From: Morella rubra
Lineage: Eukaryota; Streptophyta; Magnoliopsida; Fagales; Myricaceae
Length of the DNA stretch: 64,000 bases
Direction of reading: 5' to 3'
NCBI GenBank assembly: GCA_003952965.2
Contig: CM025852.1
Location: 26,949,815-27,013,814, forward strand
This document shows positions 11,263-23,608 of the stretch, piece by piece. The notes beneath the pieces are model-generated. The model searched no databases, was not told where the DNA came from, and worked only from the letters and a program-made list of their open reading frames with translations. Both the position numbers and the translations under genes were made by a program. Within the stretch, counting starts at the first letter, position 1. Every line of letters starts with the position of its first letter.

Positions 11263-14200
11263 GGGATCGTGGAGATCAAATGATCGATGGGGTGTGAGAT
11301 GAAGGTTAGGGATAATGCCACCATATTGTTGAATGGAGACTGGAAAATGATGGTAGGAGGCTCTTGTTCCACATCAATAATCAACAAGTTGACCATTTGT
11401 TTTGAAGGAGAAACGTTGAATTCCAAGAATTCTTACGTCAGAGACAGATAGATCAGAAAGAGGCTTTATTTATTATTGACTTCGACTCATAAGTTCCTGC
11501 CTTCCTGGTGAGAAAGTTTGCTTGGAATTTGGAATCTTGGATACCAAGACGGGCAGAGAAAACAAGAAGATGGCGAAAGGTGGGGTGAGGTACATACAAA
11601 AAACACCGTAGGATTTCGTATTTAAATGCTACAAAAAGGCAAAAGCTTTCGTTGAATTTTTTTTGTTAATTAAAGTGTATTTTAAATCTCATTACAATTC
11701 TTCTTTGGTTGAGTGCCACATTTAAATTGAAATCTATATATTATAAGTGAACTACTATAATATATACATGCAAATTAAGTCTAGAATATATTTTTTTCTA
11801 TTTTATATTCTCTCTCGTTTTACCTTAATTTAAAAAGAAAAACCTCTTATCTGAATTTGCAACTCGACTTGGCATTCTTTCTTTTTCTGGAACTTTTTTC
11901 TTTTAAAATTTTACAGAAAATTAAAAAAGGAAAAAAAGAATTTTACAATAGCAGAAAAGAATTGTAATTGGTTCTACCTTAAAGAATTTTATGACAAGAA
12001 GTTCTGTTCCCGACCAGATTGTGGACGACTTTAAACATGGTTAAAAGCGAAAAAATGGAGAGGTTAAAAATTTTTTTATTGAGAGATTTACTTTTGCGTA
12101 ACCCCAGTTAAGATTTTTTGTTGAGCTAAATTCCCTTAGCCTCTGAAGCATATATACAAAATACATGAAATAATTACTGCAAAATATTTTCACAAAATAC
12201 AAACACAACATAGTAGGAAATCAATTCAAAAGTTTTGACAAAATCAAGATATTCTAATATTCTCGTCCGAAAATATATTTTGCTCTGTTTTTTATTTTTC
12301 CTGTACTTTGGCCGCTCTAATACTATATGCTTACTAACTAGTCCGAGTAAGAAAATATCCTTATGGAATTATAGGATAAGGATTCTCTGTAATTTTTTCG
12401 ACCGAATTGCACCGTATAATTTAGAGAAAGAAAGAGGTGGACCACACAACATTTAATATTACTCATATGAAGTGTCGAGACGTAGTGTGAGCCTTACAAT
12501 GAGGTTTATCTGTTTTCAAAGTGCACAGTTCAATTTCAATAGAAAATTGCAAGAGGATATCCAAATCCCAATATTATTACATAATGGAAGGAAACAACTT
12601 TTACGCCTAATAGCCACATGAAAAGGAAATCTGGCTATTTGTGATCTCCATATAAATCTAAGAGCTCTAACCTATAACGTATCTGATCTGATAATATTTA
12701 AAGATGGGCTTTCATCCAAATTCGGAGGTGTGCTTTCTTTCCCAGTAACATGTGATCTATATAATTCCTCCGAGAATATTGATATCGCCCCTACTTTAAT
12801 GCCTTTTGTAAGGTCAGAACTTGTTTTTAAAATTCAACTCCTTACTCAAAGCTTAACGCGTATAATTTTAATTAATGTGGACATCTGACCGGCCGACTCG
12901 TTAAAGTCTAGCTCCTATATTGAATAAATGAAGCAATTCAGTGGTTTTATACAAACTAGTTTTCTCAGATTCTACTAAAAAGTCTGGATCTTGGACCCTT
13001 GGCTGTGGAACAAATGGGGACGTAGGACTCGAGCTAATCAAACCATGGAATTTACAAATTACTAATTTCAAGCTGGTGAAAAAGACGGTTTGGTGCGACA
13101 GAGTCAGCAGTTTGACCCTCTTGCCAAATTATCCTAAGCATAATATATATTACCCAAAACGCAAAGCATGAATCCCCAGTCTACTGCGTTCTGATATCAT
13201 TCTAATTAATTTGCCGTCAAACTCAAATCGAAGTCAGCCGAAATAGCTTGGGAAAGAGTTTGGTAAGATGGACAAGCACGGATAGGAAGTCGAGACAGAC
13301 CGGACTCTTGGGATAGATGTAGTCAGCGTTAGAGAAAAAGTAGCATACTTGAAGCAACTACAAAGGATCGAGGCAGCCCAATTGCCGAGATTGCTTGACA
13401 AAGTACATGATCTGACGTATAGATTAGGTGCACAGGCGTGGAGTTCAATTTTTTTTTTGAATTTAGACCCTAAAGCTAATTTAGGAAGAGGGCGATGACT
13501 CTCGTACTGGTCTCTCTGAAATTTGTCTATCCGTTAACTGGGTGTACTCCTAGTGGATCTTTCGTGCAAGATTTCCCTAGTTTTAAAAAATAAATTAAAT
13601 ACTTTGCAAAGCACACTTCCTCCTAAAATTAAACTTTTGGCTTGAAGTAAAGCAAAACTCCTCTAGGAGGCTGCTTGCTTCACAAGGTAGGACCTTAAGT
13701 TGACGTCGTTTTCCACCGATAAATAATTAGAATCCGTTTAGAAAGAAACAAAGACTCATAAGAATACAAACATGGGCGTGAAGGCATAATTAGATGGAAA
13801 AAGAAAATAAAGAGTTGGCGTCCCTAGCATTGAACTAAGATAAAGAACAAGACATACGAAAAATTCAAACAACCAAGCAAAACCAACAAACACGAGAAAC
13901 TGAGGCGCTAAGCCGCTAACCATGGGGGCCTGCCAATAATCAGAAAGTCTTGGTATTTCGGCCGAATCAATGTTAGTCTAATCCCACTTGCTTGATCCAA
14001 CCAGGGATTACATATTTACTCCATCTTTGTCCTAGTTGCGGTCCGTCACGAGACCAAACGGGGGAAAAAAATAACACAAATGGAGTATGGTCTTGTCTTA
14101 TGTGGTAAGGATATTAATCTACGACCAGCGAACAAGCTGGTACGCTAGAGATCACCAAAACAAAGAACAATTTCTCATGGATCGAGCAGCTCCGACATAG

Positions 14201-14340
14201 AATAGGTCGATCAGGCAATTATATATTAGACTGAATTCCTAGGAGTTGCGATTTGATTTCGTTTTGGTTTTCATTTTCTTGATTTTTACTTTTTAATTAT
14301 TTTTGCTATGTCAAAAAAAAAAAACTTTCTGACTGGGGAA
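11263..14340. other. Intergenic (or intronic) DNA between two ectodomain exons
   Basis: The first part (11263-11600) is probably promoter and 5' flank of the proximal ectodomain exon. Bases 11640-12200 are very AT-rich. At 12373-12560 there is sequence related to repeats at 25365-25440 and 50340-50620 (shared cgaattgcaccgt and ataatttagag words). Bases 13240-14220 are less AT-rich, differ in texture from their surroundings, and carry no open frame. No host gene is recognised. Confidence 0.45.
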
Positions 14341-14362
14341 AATGATCAGAAAGAAAGCGTAC

Positions 14363-15107
14363 CTTTGCATATGTCACTCCGATTGCTGCCATCCTTGCAC
14401 AAGCACCGGAACTCTTGGGTTTCAACGTTGTTTCCGCAATACCCACCAGACCTCTCACATTGACTGCACTTCTCAATCTTCATCCAATTAAGCACAAACC
14501 CTTGGTTCATGGATTTAACAAACCCACCCGCAATATTTGCCGTATCGATCTGGTTTTTCATCACGGTCGCCACCACTTTGTCCTCGCACTTCTCGGACCA
14601 GTCAAAGCCCGCCGTCTCATGCCCCTCAAGAAAAACAAAAGACTGCCTCGTCTCATACTCCAAACATCTTATGGGGATCAGCCCAAGGTTCGTATAGAAA
14701 TCACTAATGGTACAATTGAAGTAAAAAGTGATGTTCAGATCATCTGGCGAAATATACAAAGGCAGCTTGGCTAGAGAAACGTTGTGACTCGCCCTCGGGC
14801 AAGGTTGGTTCGTGACGTCGATATCTACGAGGGTGAGAGTGTAAGTCGTATAATTTATATCTTTTACGTAGTAGGTGTCGCTGGGCAACTCAAGTATTGC
14901 CTTGTCGTCGGAGCAGCTTAGGCCAAAGCCCTGATAGCCACAATATAAGTGGTCGGAAGTCAGACTTTCGGCCTGCAGATAAAAAGGGTATCTGATCGTG
15001 ACCTCACCACAGGTTTTTTCGGAGCACGCCGTTGGCACATCGGTGCCTGAGGAATTGGTGAAGAAGAGGGAGAGAAGGAGGAGGAGCAGGCTCAGAGGTT
15101 TTGTCAT
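14363..15107 (-). CDS. Distal WAK-type ectodomain exon (LRK10L family), intact
   Basis: One open frame runs from ATG at 15107 (MTKPLSLLLLLLSLFF, a clear signal peptide; an in-frame ATG at 15152 is less likely because it puts extra residues before the signal) to donor AAAG|gtacgc at 14363/14362. It encodes a galacturonan-binding WAK domain (ACSEKTCGEVTIRYPFYL, LYCGYQGFGLSC) and a WAK-associated cysteine-rich C-terminus (CSQCERSGGYCG, CLCKDG, SDICKG). Several N-glycosylation sequons are present. It has 745 nt and ends in phase 1, exactly what the 33-nt exon at 8126-8094 requires. Joined to the downstream exons the total is 1,965 nt, 655 codons with stop. No kinase exon lies between it and 11262. 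I infer it is an alternative first exon of the LRK10L1-type gene, or an orphan ectodomain of a lost gene copy. Confidence 0.75.
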
Positions 15108-15152
15108 GGTGAAAGAAATATTCGGAACAAGGACGAACATGAAAAGGCCCAT

Positions 15153-18082
15153 TGTTTTCTTCGCCTATGAAATATAGTTATGATCTGGTTCGACGAAAGA
15201 AGGTTAAGTAGTAAAGTAGACGACAATCTTTGAACACATGTATTGTGGAATCCTGCGAAGAAAATAAAGCTCGTGTTATCTGATGAGGAATACTGATCAG
15301 CTTTAAAAGCTCCTCTCAGTCTCGATCGGGTAATAAAAAATTGTCTTTAATTAAGCCATCGTAATATAATATAATATGCAAGGAGGCGTGTGGCATTTGC
15401 GTTGCTTTTTAGAGTTTCACGAGTCAAAATTCATATCTTGAACAAGGAATTCTTTTGTGTGTTCGATCTTGTTCTTAGCATTTGTTTCTGGGGAAGGTGC
15501 GAGCTTGACAGTCAGTTCCCCGCATTAATTGAGTCCAGATTTTATTCATTTTCCCGGAATTGATTAGAGTTTTTGGGTACATGTTCGCGTTGAGTTTTTT
15601 TTTTAAAGATTTATATCTTATTTTTTTTTTATAATTTAAATATTATAATATATATGTATTTTAATATAATATTTTTTTTTTTTACACATATTAATCTCTT
15701 TTAATAATTTCTGTACGTATACTAATACATCTTTAATATCACCTAAATATTTATAATTTCATCAAAATCTTAAAGATTTTATGAAAACGAACATCACCCT
15801 GACTCTCCACTTCAATTTTTATCTAGATATTTGTGGAAGTTTTGTTTCTAGCCGGAGACTTTCAAGACATTCAGCGAGTGTTTGTTTTTCCAATATTTTG
15901 GGCATCAAAATTTCTAACAAAACAAACATACTCCAAAATTTTAACTTTTACACTTATACACTTCACTTTTCACAAATCCCGATAAATCTTAATAAATTAA
16001 AGATTCTCAAAATTTCATAAATATTTCTTAAAATTTTGACAAACAAACAACCCCTCAGAAACACCACGACACCCCCCCCCCCCGGCGGAGGCTGAGCTGA
16101 TCATGATATGTATTCGTTAAACTTTTGAATCCCACTTGCTTACAATTTGTTATTACAATTATAAACTACACCCAGACGTGTGCCGGCCACGTTCCCTTGC
16201 TCGAACTTTGATATTTGAAAGCAAGTTGTGTCTTTTCTTTTACATTTTCTTAGTGTATGTACGGGAAGGTAGCTACAGTCTACGGACGGTCAGAATAGTC
16301 CGAATATATTGCAACAATTGAAAATAATATAAAAGCAGGAGAAACAGACAAATGGGCAATTAAAAAAATGTCATATATAAATTTTAAGATATTCATAATT
16401 CTTTATTTAGATTATACTATAAAATTTAAAAAGAAATAGACGTGATAGATAAATTATACACTACTGTTTTATGTAAAATTTCAAACGATATAAACTACAC
16501 TCTGAATTTCACATATTATGTCTCTATTTTGTCAAACGTAACTTGTAATTCGGATTTTAATTTTAGAAACATTCAAGTATTAGGCAAGGTTGATAAATTC
16601 AATGGAGGTGCGTCATTCCGCGTGAAGCGACTCTAGTCAAAAGACAAGTCGGGCCCTTCCGGCCCATAGTTTAGGTTTTGGTGTTGATTTCGAGTCAAAA
16701 GTCTTTTGAACTGGGGTCTCCCTGCATTTTCTTTTATTTTTCTAACATTATTTTTCTTTCTTTTTTATGACCGAGTGGGCTATTGGAAAGTGAGAGACCC
16801 ACTTGGTACCGAAGGGAGGAAATATAATAATAAAGGGCACATGATTTGCCTGGTATCGGACAAATGTTGCCTCATGGTTCACAAACGATGGGCTATCCAA
16901 GGGTTACAAGCTCCCATTCATCTTCTTGGTCAAGATATTCCTCAAACGATATGATTTCGACACTTGGATGTAAATACTACTTGAAATCTCATGTACCCAC
17001 AAATTTTTAAAGAACGGTACCATCATGATTTCCAGCTTGACTTTGAGTACTTTTAGGAAGTCTACCCAAAGCTCGCCTACAAATATCTTCAGTCCGTTTC
17101 AGATTGGGCTTTTAGCATCGTGTAAAGTCGATAAGCTCAAACAAATGCTTCCAAGTTTTTCTTGTCACAACACTTTTATGCTGTTTTTTGCCACCAAACT
17201 GCTCGCAGGCTCACAGCATCTCGCTGGGACAATGCTTTCGGTGTTAGTTGCCTCAGGCCTACGCAATGGCCGTCCATTTGGGCTGAGCTCAAAGTTATTC
17301 AAATAAATAGCAGGAGATCTTATAGCCTCCGGAGTCCGGACCAAGAAAATCGTGAAAAGCACAATATTCTCATGGGCGAACAAAGTGCCAAAATTCTGTC
17401 TTATTACTAGGTCCATAGAAGACAACCAAGGTATTCAATATGGAGCCCCCAAAAACGAAATCCACAATATGGAGGACCAAGAAAAAGGAATGATTTCAGG
17501 ATCTGGCCGGGGAGAATTTTCTGCAGTTATATGTCTGAAAAAAAGAAGAAGGGCTCTGTTCTAAGCAAAAGTATTCATTGAAACATCAAATTTTTTTAGC
17601 CCACTGACTGACAGACAGAAAATATGTTAATTTCTTTCGACTTTATGATATTAAAAAGTTGGATAAAAAAAAGAGAGAAGGAAACTGGAACCGTCAAAGA
17701 ATCATATTTCTTTTGTTTTATACAAGGATGAAAGCATCTATTTCTCGAGTAGAAAGGGAGAAGAGCAGGAAAGGAAAAAAGGGGCAAGTAAAGAGAACCA
17801 ATTAACTCCCTAGTATCGCCAGTGGCCTATAGATGTTCCTTTTGCTTCTCTTAATTGCGAGATTCGGAAAGGACTTTATAGCTTGCAGATTCACTCGTCC
17901 CTGGCTGTACATTTATCAGGATCTTTTGCTTATAATTATGAAGTCGTAATAGAGCTCATCATGCCAAATATTATGATCTCATATTTTAGGGAATCAAATT
18001 TACTTAAGTTCTCTACCCCTAATAAACAGTGGACATGGCAATACATTATGATTTTTTTTTTTTCTGCAGGGTACCACAACCG
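15153..18082. other. Intergenic DNA between the two receptor-kinase loci
   Basis: This is mostly AT-rich spacer with poly-T tracts (15595-15690) and a C tract at about 16073-16083. A MITE-like unit is described separately at 15876-16055. The stretch 16700-17560 is more balanced in composition and has several overlapping short reading frames (17025-17306, 17162-17410, 17352-17564), but none resembles a known domain. Confidence 0.45.
15876..16055. mobile_element. Possible MITE with gtttgtttg-type inverted ends
   Basis: The left end (gagtgtttgttt) and right end (acaaacaaacaacccc) form short imperfect inverted repeats around about 180 bases of AT-rich sequence. This resembles the composition of the MITEs at 32896 and 34412. 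No target duplication could be fixed. Confidence 0.3.
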
Positions 18083-20366
18083 TTAGGGTTCACTTCCAAT
18101 GAAAAGAGACAAACCAGGGTCTTCATTTGGTAATGACCTCACAGTAGTGGAAGCTGAATCAATTGGTGATCTTGAAGGGGAAGATAAGAAAGGCTTTGGT
18201 GGGATTTGTAAGGACTCTAGGGTCCCTTCCAACATTTCAATAACTCTCCTCATCGATGGCCGGTTTGAGGGATCAGTTTGTATACACCATAAACTCACTA
18301 TTATCATCCTCCTTGCACTTTCTCGATCTGTCTCATTCATAATGCCCAGATGTCCTAATTCTTTTTCTAGTTCAAGACGCTTGTAAATCCAATGTGGAAA
18401 AAATATTTCACTCGTTTGATCAGCCTCTGCATCTATATTCTTTCTACCTCCAACCATCTCTAAAACCATCATTCCATAGCTATAAACATCAGACTTGTGA
18501 GAAACTCCTCCGAAATTTCTGCAGAATACTTCTGGAGCTATATATCCTATGGTCCCTCTTGCACCCAACATTGATATAATACTCTCTTCTCTAGGGCATA
18601 TCTTTGCAAGGCCAAAATCAGAGATCTTTGGACACAAGTTCTCATCTAAAAGAATGTTATGAGGCTTTATGTCAAAATGTAAGATACGCGTGTTGCAACC
18701 TCTATGTAAATACTCCAAACCTCGGGCAATTTCAACTGCAATGTTTTGTAGTACTTCCCATTCCAATCTCTGATCATCCCTCAAGAGATTTTGTTTATAG
18801 ATGAACTTATCAAGGGATCCATTAGGCATAAATTCATAGATAAGACCTCTTTTAGAACCTTCAAAGCAAAAGCCCATCAGAGTGACAATGTTAACATGCG
18901 AGGTCCTACTGATGCTTGCAACCTCATTAATGAATTCCTCTCCGTTTCCTCTAGATTCTTTCAAGACTTTCACTGCCACGAGAGAGCCATCTGGTAACTT
19001 CCCCTTGTATACCCCACCATAGCCTCCTTGGCCTAATTTATCTGTAAAGAAATTAGTCATCTTCTTGATATCTGAATAACTGTATCTTCTGAGTGCAAGA
19101 GGTCCATTGTTCCTAAGAAAGGCCTCAACAGGTATATTGCTTAGACTTTCCTGCTTCCAGAAATGAATAATTCTATTGGATGAGAGCTTTTTCCTGAAGC
19201 ACCAGATCGTAACCATCAACACTCCCAGTCCAGTAGATAATACTGTAACCAAGAATAGAGATTATGATGTTTTTCTATCAAGTCCAGAACGAAAGAAAGG
19301 AAGAAAACAGAGTCCTTATCAACATAGACAGATAACCATACAGTGTAACAGGAAAAAATGCCCGAAGATGTGTTTATTAGTCGCACCCTGGGAAGGGTAA
19401 AAATGGAGGTTCAAATTTACTGTCATTCAAGACATCACCTCCACATAGAAAATCTGAGTTCTGTAAGCTGTCCAAGCAAATATTTTTATAATGTTTTGTT
19501 TTTGTTTTATTTACAACAATAAAACATTCAATTCACAGACAAACAAAGGGCAGATGGCATTCTTTGAAAACGAAAAAGCTAATATCATGAATTTGCTCCT
19601 CCCAAAGTGTTAAAGATAGATCATTAAGATTGTTCAATGTAACATGTTTTGAATTAATTTTAAGGCAAATTACAAATATCCCCTTGAACTATCATTCGAT
19701 TTTTCATTTATCTCCTAAACTATAACTCGTTGTAACTCGTCTCCCTCAACTATGTCTTTGTAGCGACTTCATCCCCAAACCGATTTTGGGTGTTAAATTG
19801 AACATAATCCATCACCATGTGCCTGCCTAACGTGACTTTCTCCTTTCCCAGAGATAGTAGACCGTTTGACCCCTCCTTTGACCTTTTCCCACATTAGAAG
19901 ACTTATTCCTCTCTCCCACATCAAACAAAAAGCGATGTAGATTAACAAAAATGCCCTCTCCAATACAGATTAGAAAGAAAAACAAAACAAAAGCAACACA
20001 AAATTAGAAAATAATAGAAATAGTTTTTAATGTTTTAACAATATTATTAATACATTATTTATATTATATATATATTATATATATTAATTTTCATTTTTTC
20101 AATTTTTTTAGATGTTTTTAATAATTTTAGGTCATTTTTAGTATGGTTTTGGGGCAAAATGATTAGTTCATTTTTTGGTGATTTGCGAAAAATTGGGACT
20201 CTTTAATTAGCTCTGAAGAAAAACATAATATATGAGTTTACGAGGGGATAATATATGATTTCGCGGGCTCATGCTCAGATACTCGTGATTATCAAATGCA
20301 ACGAGAAATTTGATCGAAAATGAATCTTACCAATTGCGAATGCCAACTTCTTCCAATTTCGGCGAC
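18083..20366 (-). CDS. LRK10L2-type receptor-like kinase, non-RD, ectodomain exon not found
   Basis: Two exons are supported. Bases 20366-20331 (36 nt, encoding RRNWKKLAFAI; acceptor catgcag, donor gtaaga) form the small basic pre-membrane exon typical of the family. Bases 19242-18083 carry the membrane helix (VLSTGLGVLMVTIWCF), juxtamembrane RRYSYSDIKKMTNFF and a full kinase. The kinase has GQGGYGGVYKG, VAVKVL, HFDIKPHNILLDE, DFGLAK, GTIGYIAPE and a stop at 18085-18083. The catalytic loop is HFD rather than HRD, a non-RD kinase, as in LRK10L2 / PR5K-like receptors linked to defence signalling. Splice phase across the 1.09-kb intron is consistent. Upstream to 26.6 kb I find no WAK-type ectodomain exon on this strand; the space is occupied by repeats. 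The locus may therefore be truncated, or its ectodomain may be too diverged to see. Confidence 0.85.
19660..19870. repeat. Repeat shared with the terminal arms of the element at 25455-26045
   Basis: Located in the kinase-gene intron, it contains the words ccccttgaactatcatt, tctcctaaactataactcg and actatgtc. The same series occurs in both arms of the element at 25455-26045, in inverted orientation to each other. It is probably a solo arm or remnant of the same family. Confidence 0.5.
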
Positions 20367-21646
20367 CTGCATGGGACATAAAAGTGAAAATGTGTCAGTT
20401 TAGAGAAAAGGAATATTTGAAAGGCATCCTTGAAAATCTTCTTAACCGGATTAGTAACAAACTAAGCACTGGCCAAATTAACCACTTGCATATATATATA
20501 CGAAGCTTCCCTAGAGGAGTGGATTATGGCATGGTCCGCGCGTGGAACCGAAACGCATCTATAGAGAATATTAATCAGAACATAAGCGTGCGAATGTGAA
20601 TTAGTTGATCAAGGCTTGTATGCCCACAAACTTTAGTTTGGAAATTTTAATGGCGTTGTAAGCCAAAAAGTAGAAGAAACCAAAAGCATTTGGCATCTTT
20701 GAAAAATCTTAACGTAATGGGTGATATATCAGGATGTAGTCGCCGGCCCACGGTCCCAGCAAAGTCTTCTTTTCTTTCTTTTTGTGTGGTGCGTGTTAAT
20801 AGAGTCCTAATTAAAGATGGTTACATGAGTATGACTTCGTGGCATGGGGCTGTTGGCTTTTATTCGGTATTTATTATGTTAGGTGTATCGGATGGTTGGG
20901 TGGATGGAGTTTTGTCGTATGACATCGTTAGTGTTGGTTATGATTTTTTGGCAGTTTTTTAACTTGATAAGTTTAGATAAATGGAATGGGGAATCTTAAT
21001 TATTTGTTTAAATTTTTAATTGTTTAGAAGTTAGCGTGGTTGAGCTTAAATATTTTATATAGTCCTAATATTGGCTATATAATGCCTTGTGATGAATGAG
21101 AGAATTTTTGAATTAAATCTTAAAGGTTTGGAGTTTTTTTTTGGGGTTATTAATTATTTGGATTGAATTTTGCCATTTATATAGGTTCGGTTTTCAAATT
21201 GATAATAAAGATCCTTGAGTTTCCATATTTTATCAAACAAGTCTTTTTCTTAAGCTTCTATATCTATAAAGTTAACAATTCGCTTGTCAGTTCTTATCAA
21301 AAGTTGACTCACCAAAAACAAAAATCATGTGATTTATAATTTTTAAATTTTTTTCCTAATTTTTGTTTTTTAAAAATAAAATACTCGAAATTGTTAATTG
21401 TTTTAAAAAAACACAAAAAACTTAAAAAAATTATAACTCACATGATTTTAAATTTGGGTGACTCATAATTTGTGCTGACGAGTAAACCATCAACTTTAAG
21501 AATGAAATTTTAAGAGAAATACTTATATAACAAAGAAAACTCTAAACTCAGATACCTTTACGATCAATTTTCAAAACCACATCCCTATCACCTAGCCACT
21601 AAAGGGACATTTATGGAAACAATTTATGGAATCAAACTAAAGTACT
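20367..21646. other. Intergenic DNA upstream of the LRK10L2-type kinase
   Basis: AT-rich, no recognisable exon on either strand. A missing ectodomain exon for the downstream kinase would be expected somewhere here. The only plus-strand frame (20690-20962) matches nothing I recognise. Confidence 0.45.
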
Positions 21647-21659
21647 AAACAGCTCTGCT

Positions 21660-22167
21660 TATGTGTGGTCATTTAAATGCAGCTTGAGGTCTACTCACTC
21701 GATCTTGACGGTTGTGTTCGCAACCACAAAGGCTCACTCTGTACTACACTGCGTACACGGAGCGTATCCCTTCACAAATTCCTCTACTTGGTGAGACTGC
21801 TGCTCTCTCAATCAGCGGCTGTTCACATTGCTCTTGATCAACCCCTTCCTCGGATCCATTTTGAATCTAATTGTAATGTCCTGGTTCAAGATGTCTTTGA
21901 TCAGTCTGCTCGGATTGGTTGGCAGGCGGAAGATTGGATTTCTTCTATCCAAGATTTTTTCCAAAACCACATTGAGCATTCCCTTAGTTGGATTCCGCCT
22001 CGTCGAAAGAAGCTGGTGCATATTGTCTTGCTAAATGGGCTAATTAACTCCCTGGTGTTTTTGGGTATCGTAGTTTACATTCTGTCCCTGCCTTTATTTT
22101 GGACTCTGACTTTGTTGGTGGTTAATCTGGTAGCTTGTTTACTTAGAAAAAAATAATAATAAAAAAA
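21660..22167 (+). mobile_element. 5'-truncated LINE insertion (RNase H end and A-rich tail)
   Basis: This is a plus-strand fragment of an L1-type plant LINE. The reading frame from 21677 contains the C-terminal RNase H-like domain (ALDQPLPRIHFESNC, SLSWIPPRRKKL) and is frameshifted near 22015. It ends in an A-rich tail (22147-22168). The sequence aaacagctctgct occurs immediately before (21647-21659) and after (22166-22178) the insert and is the target-site duplication. Everything upstream of RNase H is missing, the usual result of incomplete reverse transcription. Confidence 0.8.
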
Positions 22168-22929
22168 ACAGCTCTGCTACTTACGACGTAGAAGAAGTGG
22201 AAGACTTGGTATAACTTGGAAGTCCACGAACTCAAGCTTTCTCTGTCGTTTCCCCCCAAATAATTTCGATCCACTGTTCAAAGCCTTGAGCTCAGTGGCT
22301 TTGGAGTCAAACTTTTACTCCTAAATCGCTTCCTTTATTTGCCCTCGAGGACAGGGACAACTTAACTGCTCGGCAATTTTAAATGTTAATTTGATAAGGA
22401 TCAGGATCCTAACAATTTTTTTTCTGCATAAATTACAGATTATTTGATCCATTTGATAATTCTATGTTTTTGGTCACTACCTTACCCCGTTGAGAATAAA
22501 GGGGCGGTGATGTTTATCACTTTGTCGTTATTGTTGTATTATTTTAGAACTCTATTATTTCAAAGTTCATGTAATGCCCAGCTCAGCCCATGCTTAAATG
22601 AAAATGAAAGAGAAAATAAAAATTGTATTTGAATAGTACGTGAGAGATTAGTTTTCTTTGATTTAACTTATCTTTAAGGACTTTGCTTTCTTTTAAAAGA
22701 AATCTACATCATCTGATCTGTTTTGGAGGTAAACCTTCCTGTGGTAAGGGATGGGTCATCCAATGCACCTTCATGGAGTGACTATAAACGACCCTATGAG
22801 AGGCTTGATAGAAGTTACCTCACGGGCAGAATTAGAGATAAATCTTTAAGATTTGATACGATATTACTGCTATATCAAGAACTCATTTTGATTGGACTTT
22901 TACAATAGATGTAAATCTTCTAAACTAAC

Positions 22930-23525
22930 CAACCAAACACGACCCAGATCAAAAACCTAAAATGAAATGAAACTAAGGATTTGATACCAAGAAAAACAAG
23001 GATTAACGCCATGTCCAAGAGAAAAAACTTGAGAAAAAAATTATCTCCAGGAAACAAAAACACATGAAAGCCTAGAATATTACAGAATCATATAGAGAGA
23101 CAGGGAGAGGGAGAGAGATGTGAGAGACAGGGAGACTCAAAGAGAGATCGAGAGACGTAGTGGCTCGGGTCGAGACTTCCCAGACTAGGATCTTCGTTGG
23201 AGTTCAGAGAGCTAATGGGAGAGAATGGCGCTGGAGGGGCAACAAGAATTCGCGGAAGCACTAGAGAACGACACTGGAGTCTCGAAGGGTGCTTAAAGGA
23301 AGGACAATAGGGAACAAAAACGAGGCTAGGGGGTATGGGGCACGACAAAATAAGTTTGAGAGCTTTAAACATTAAAAAAAATAAAACAAAATTATATATA
23401 TGGGTTGGTTCGATTTGGTCTCGGTGGGCCGAACCCCCGAAATTGAGGGCTGAACCAACCCCCCAATTTCCAACAAAAATGGATGACAACTGAACTAGCC
23501 CTTATGGAAATTAGGCCTTAGCATA
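22930..23525. mobile_element. Inserted element, possibly hAT-like
   Basis: This block is absent from the corresponding position of the partner segment. Its right part (23400-23515) has GC-rich ggttggttcg / gggccgaaccc / ctgaaccaaccccc words like those at the left edge of the window, and it ends near ggatgacaactgaactagccctta. A purine-rich tract of gagaga repeats occupies 23093-23160. Exact ends and target duplication could not be fixed, so the superfamily is tentative. Confidence 0.4.
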
Positions 23526-23608
23526 TCAGTCCCAGTCGGTTACGACCCATTTTTGTTCAGCCGTAATCCTAGCAGTTTCAATACATTCTCATAAAATAGT
23601 GTCAGTTT

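Noticed and set aside
14415..14774. 119-codon plus-strand frame
   Set aside because: Exact antisense of the distal ectodomain exon; it has no domain of its own.
20690..20962. 90-codon plus-strand frame considered as a missing ectodomain
   Set aside because: It is on the wrong strand for the LRK10L2-type kinase and lacks the Cys pattern of WAK-type ectodomains.
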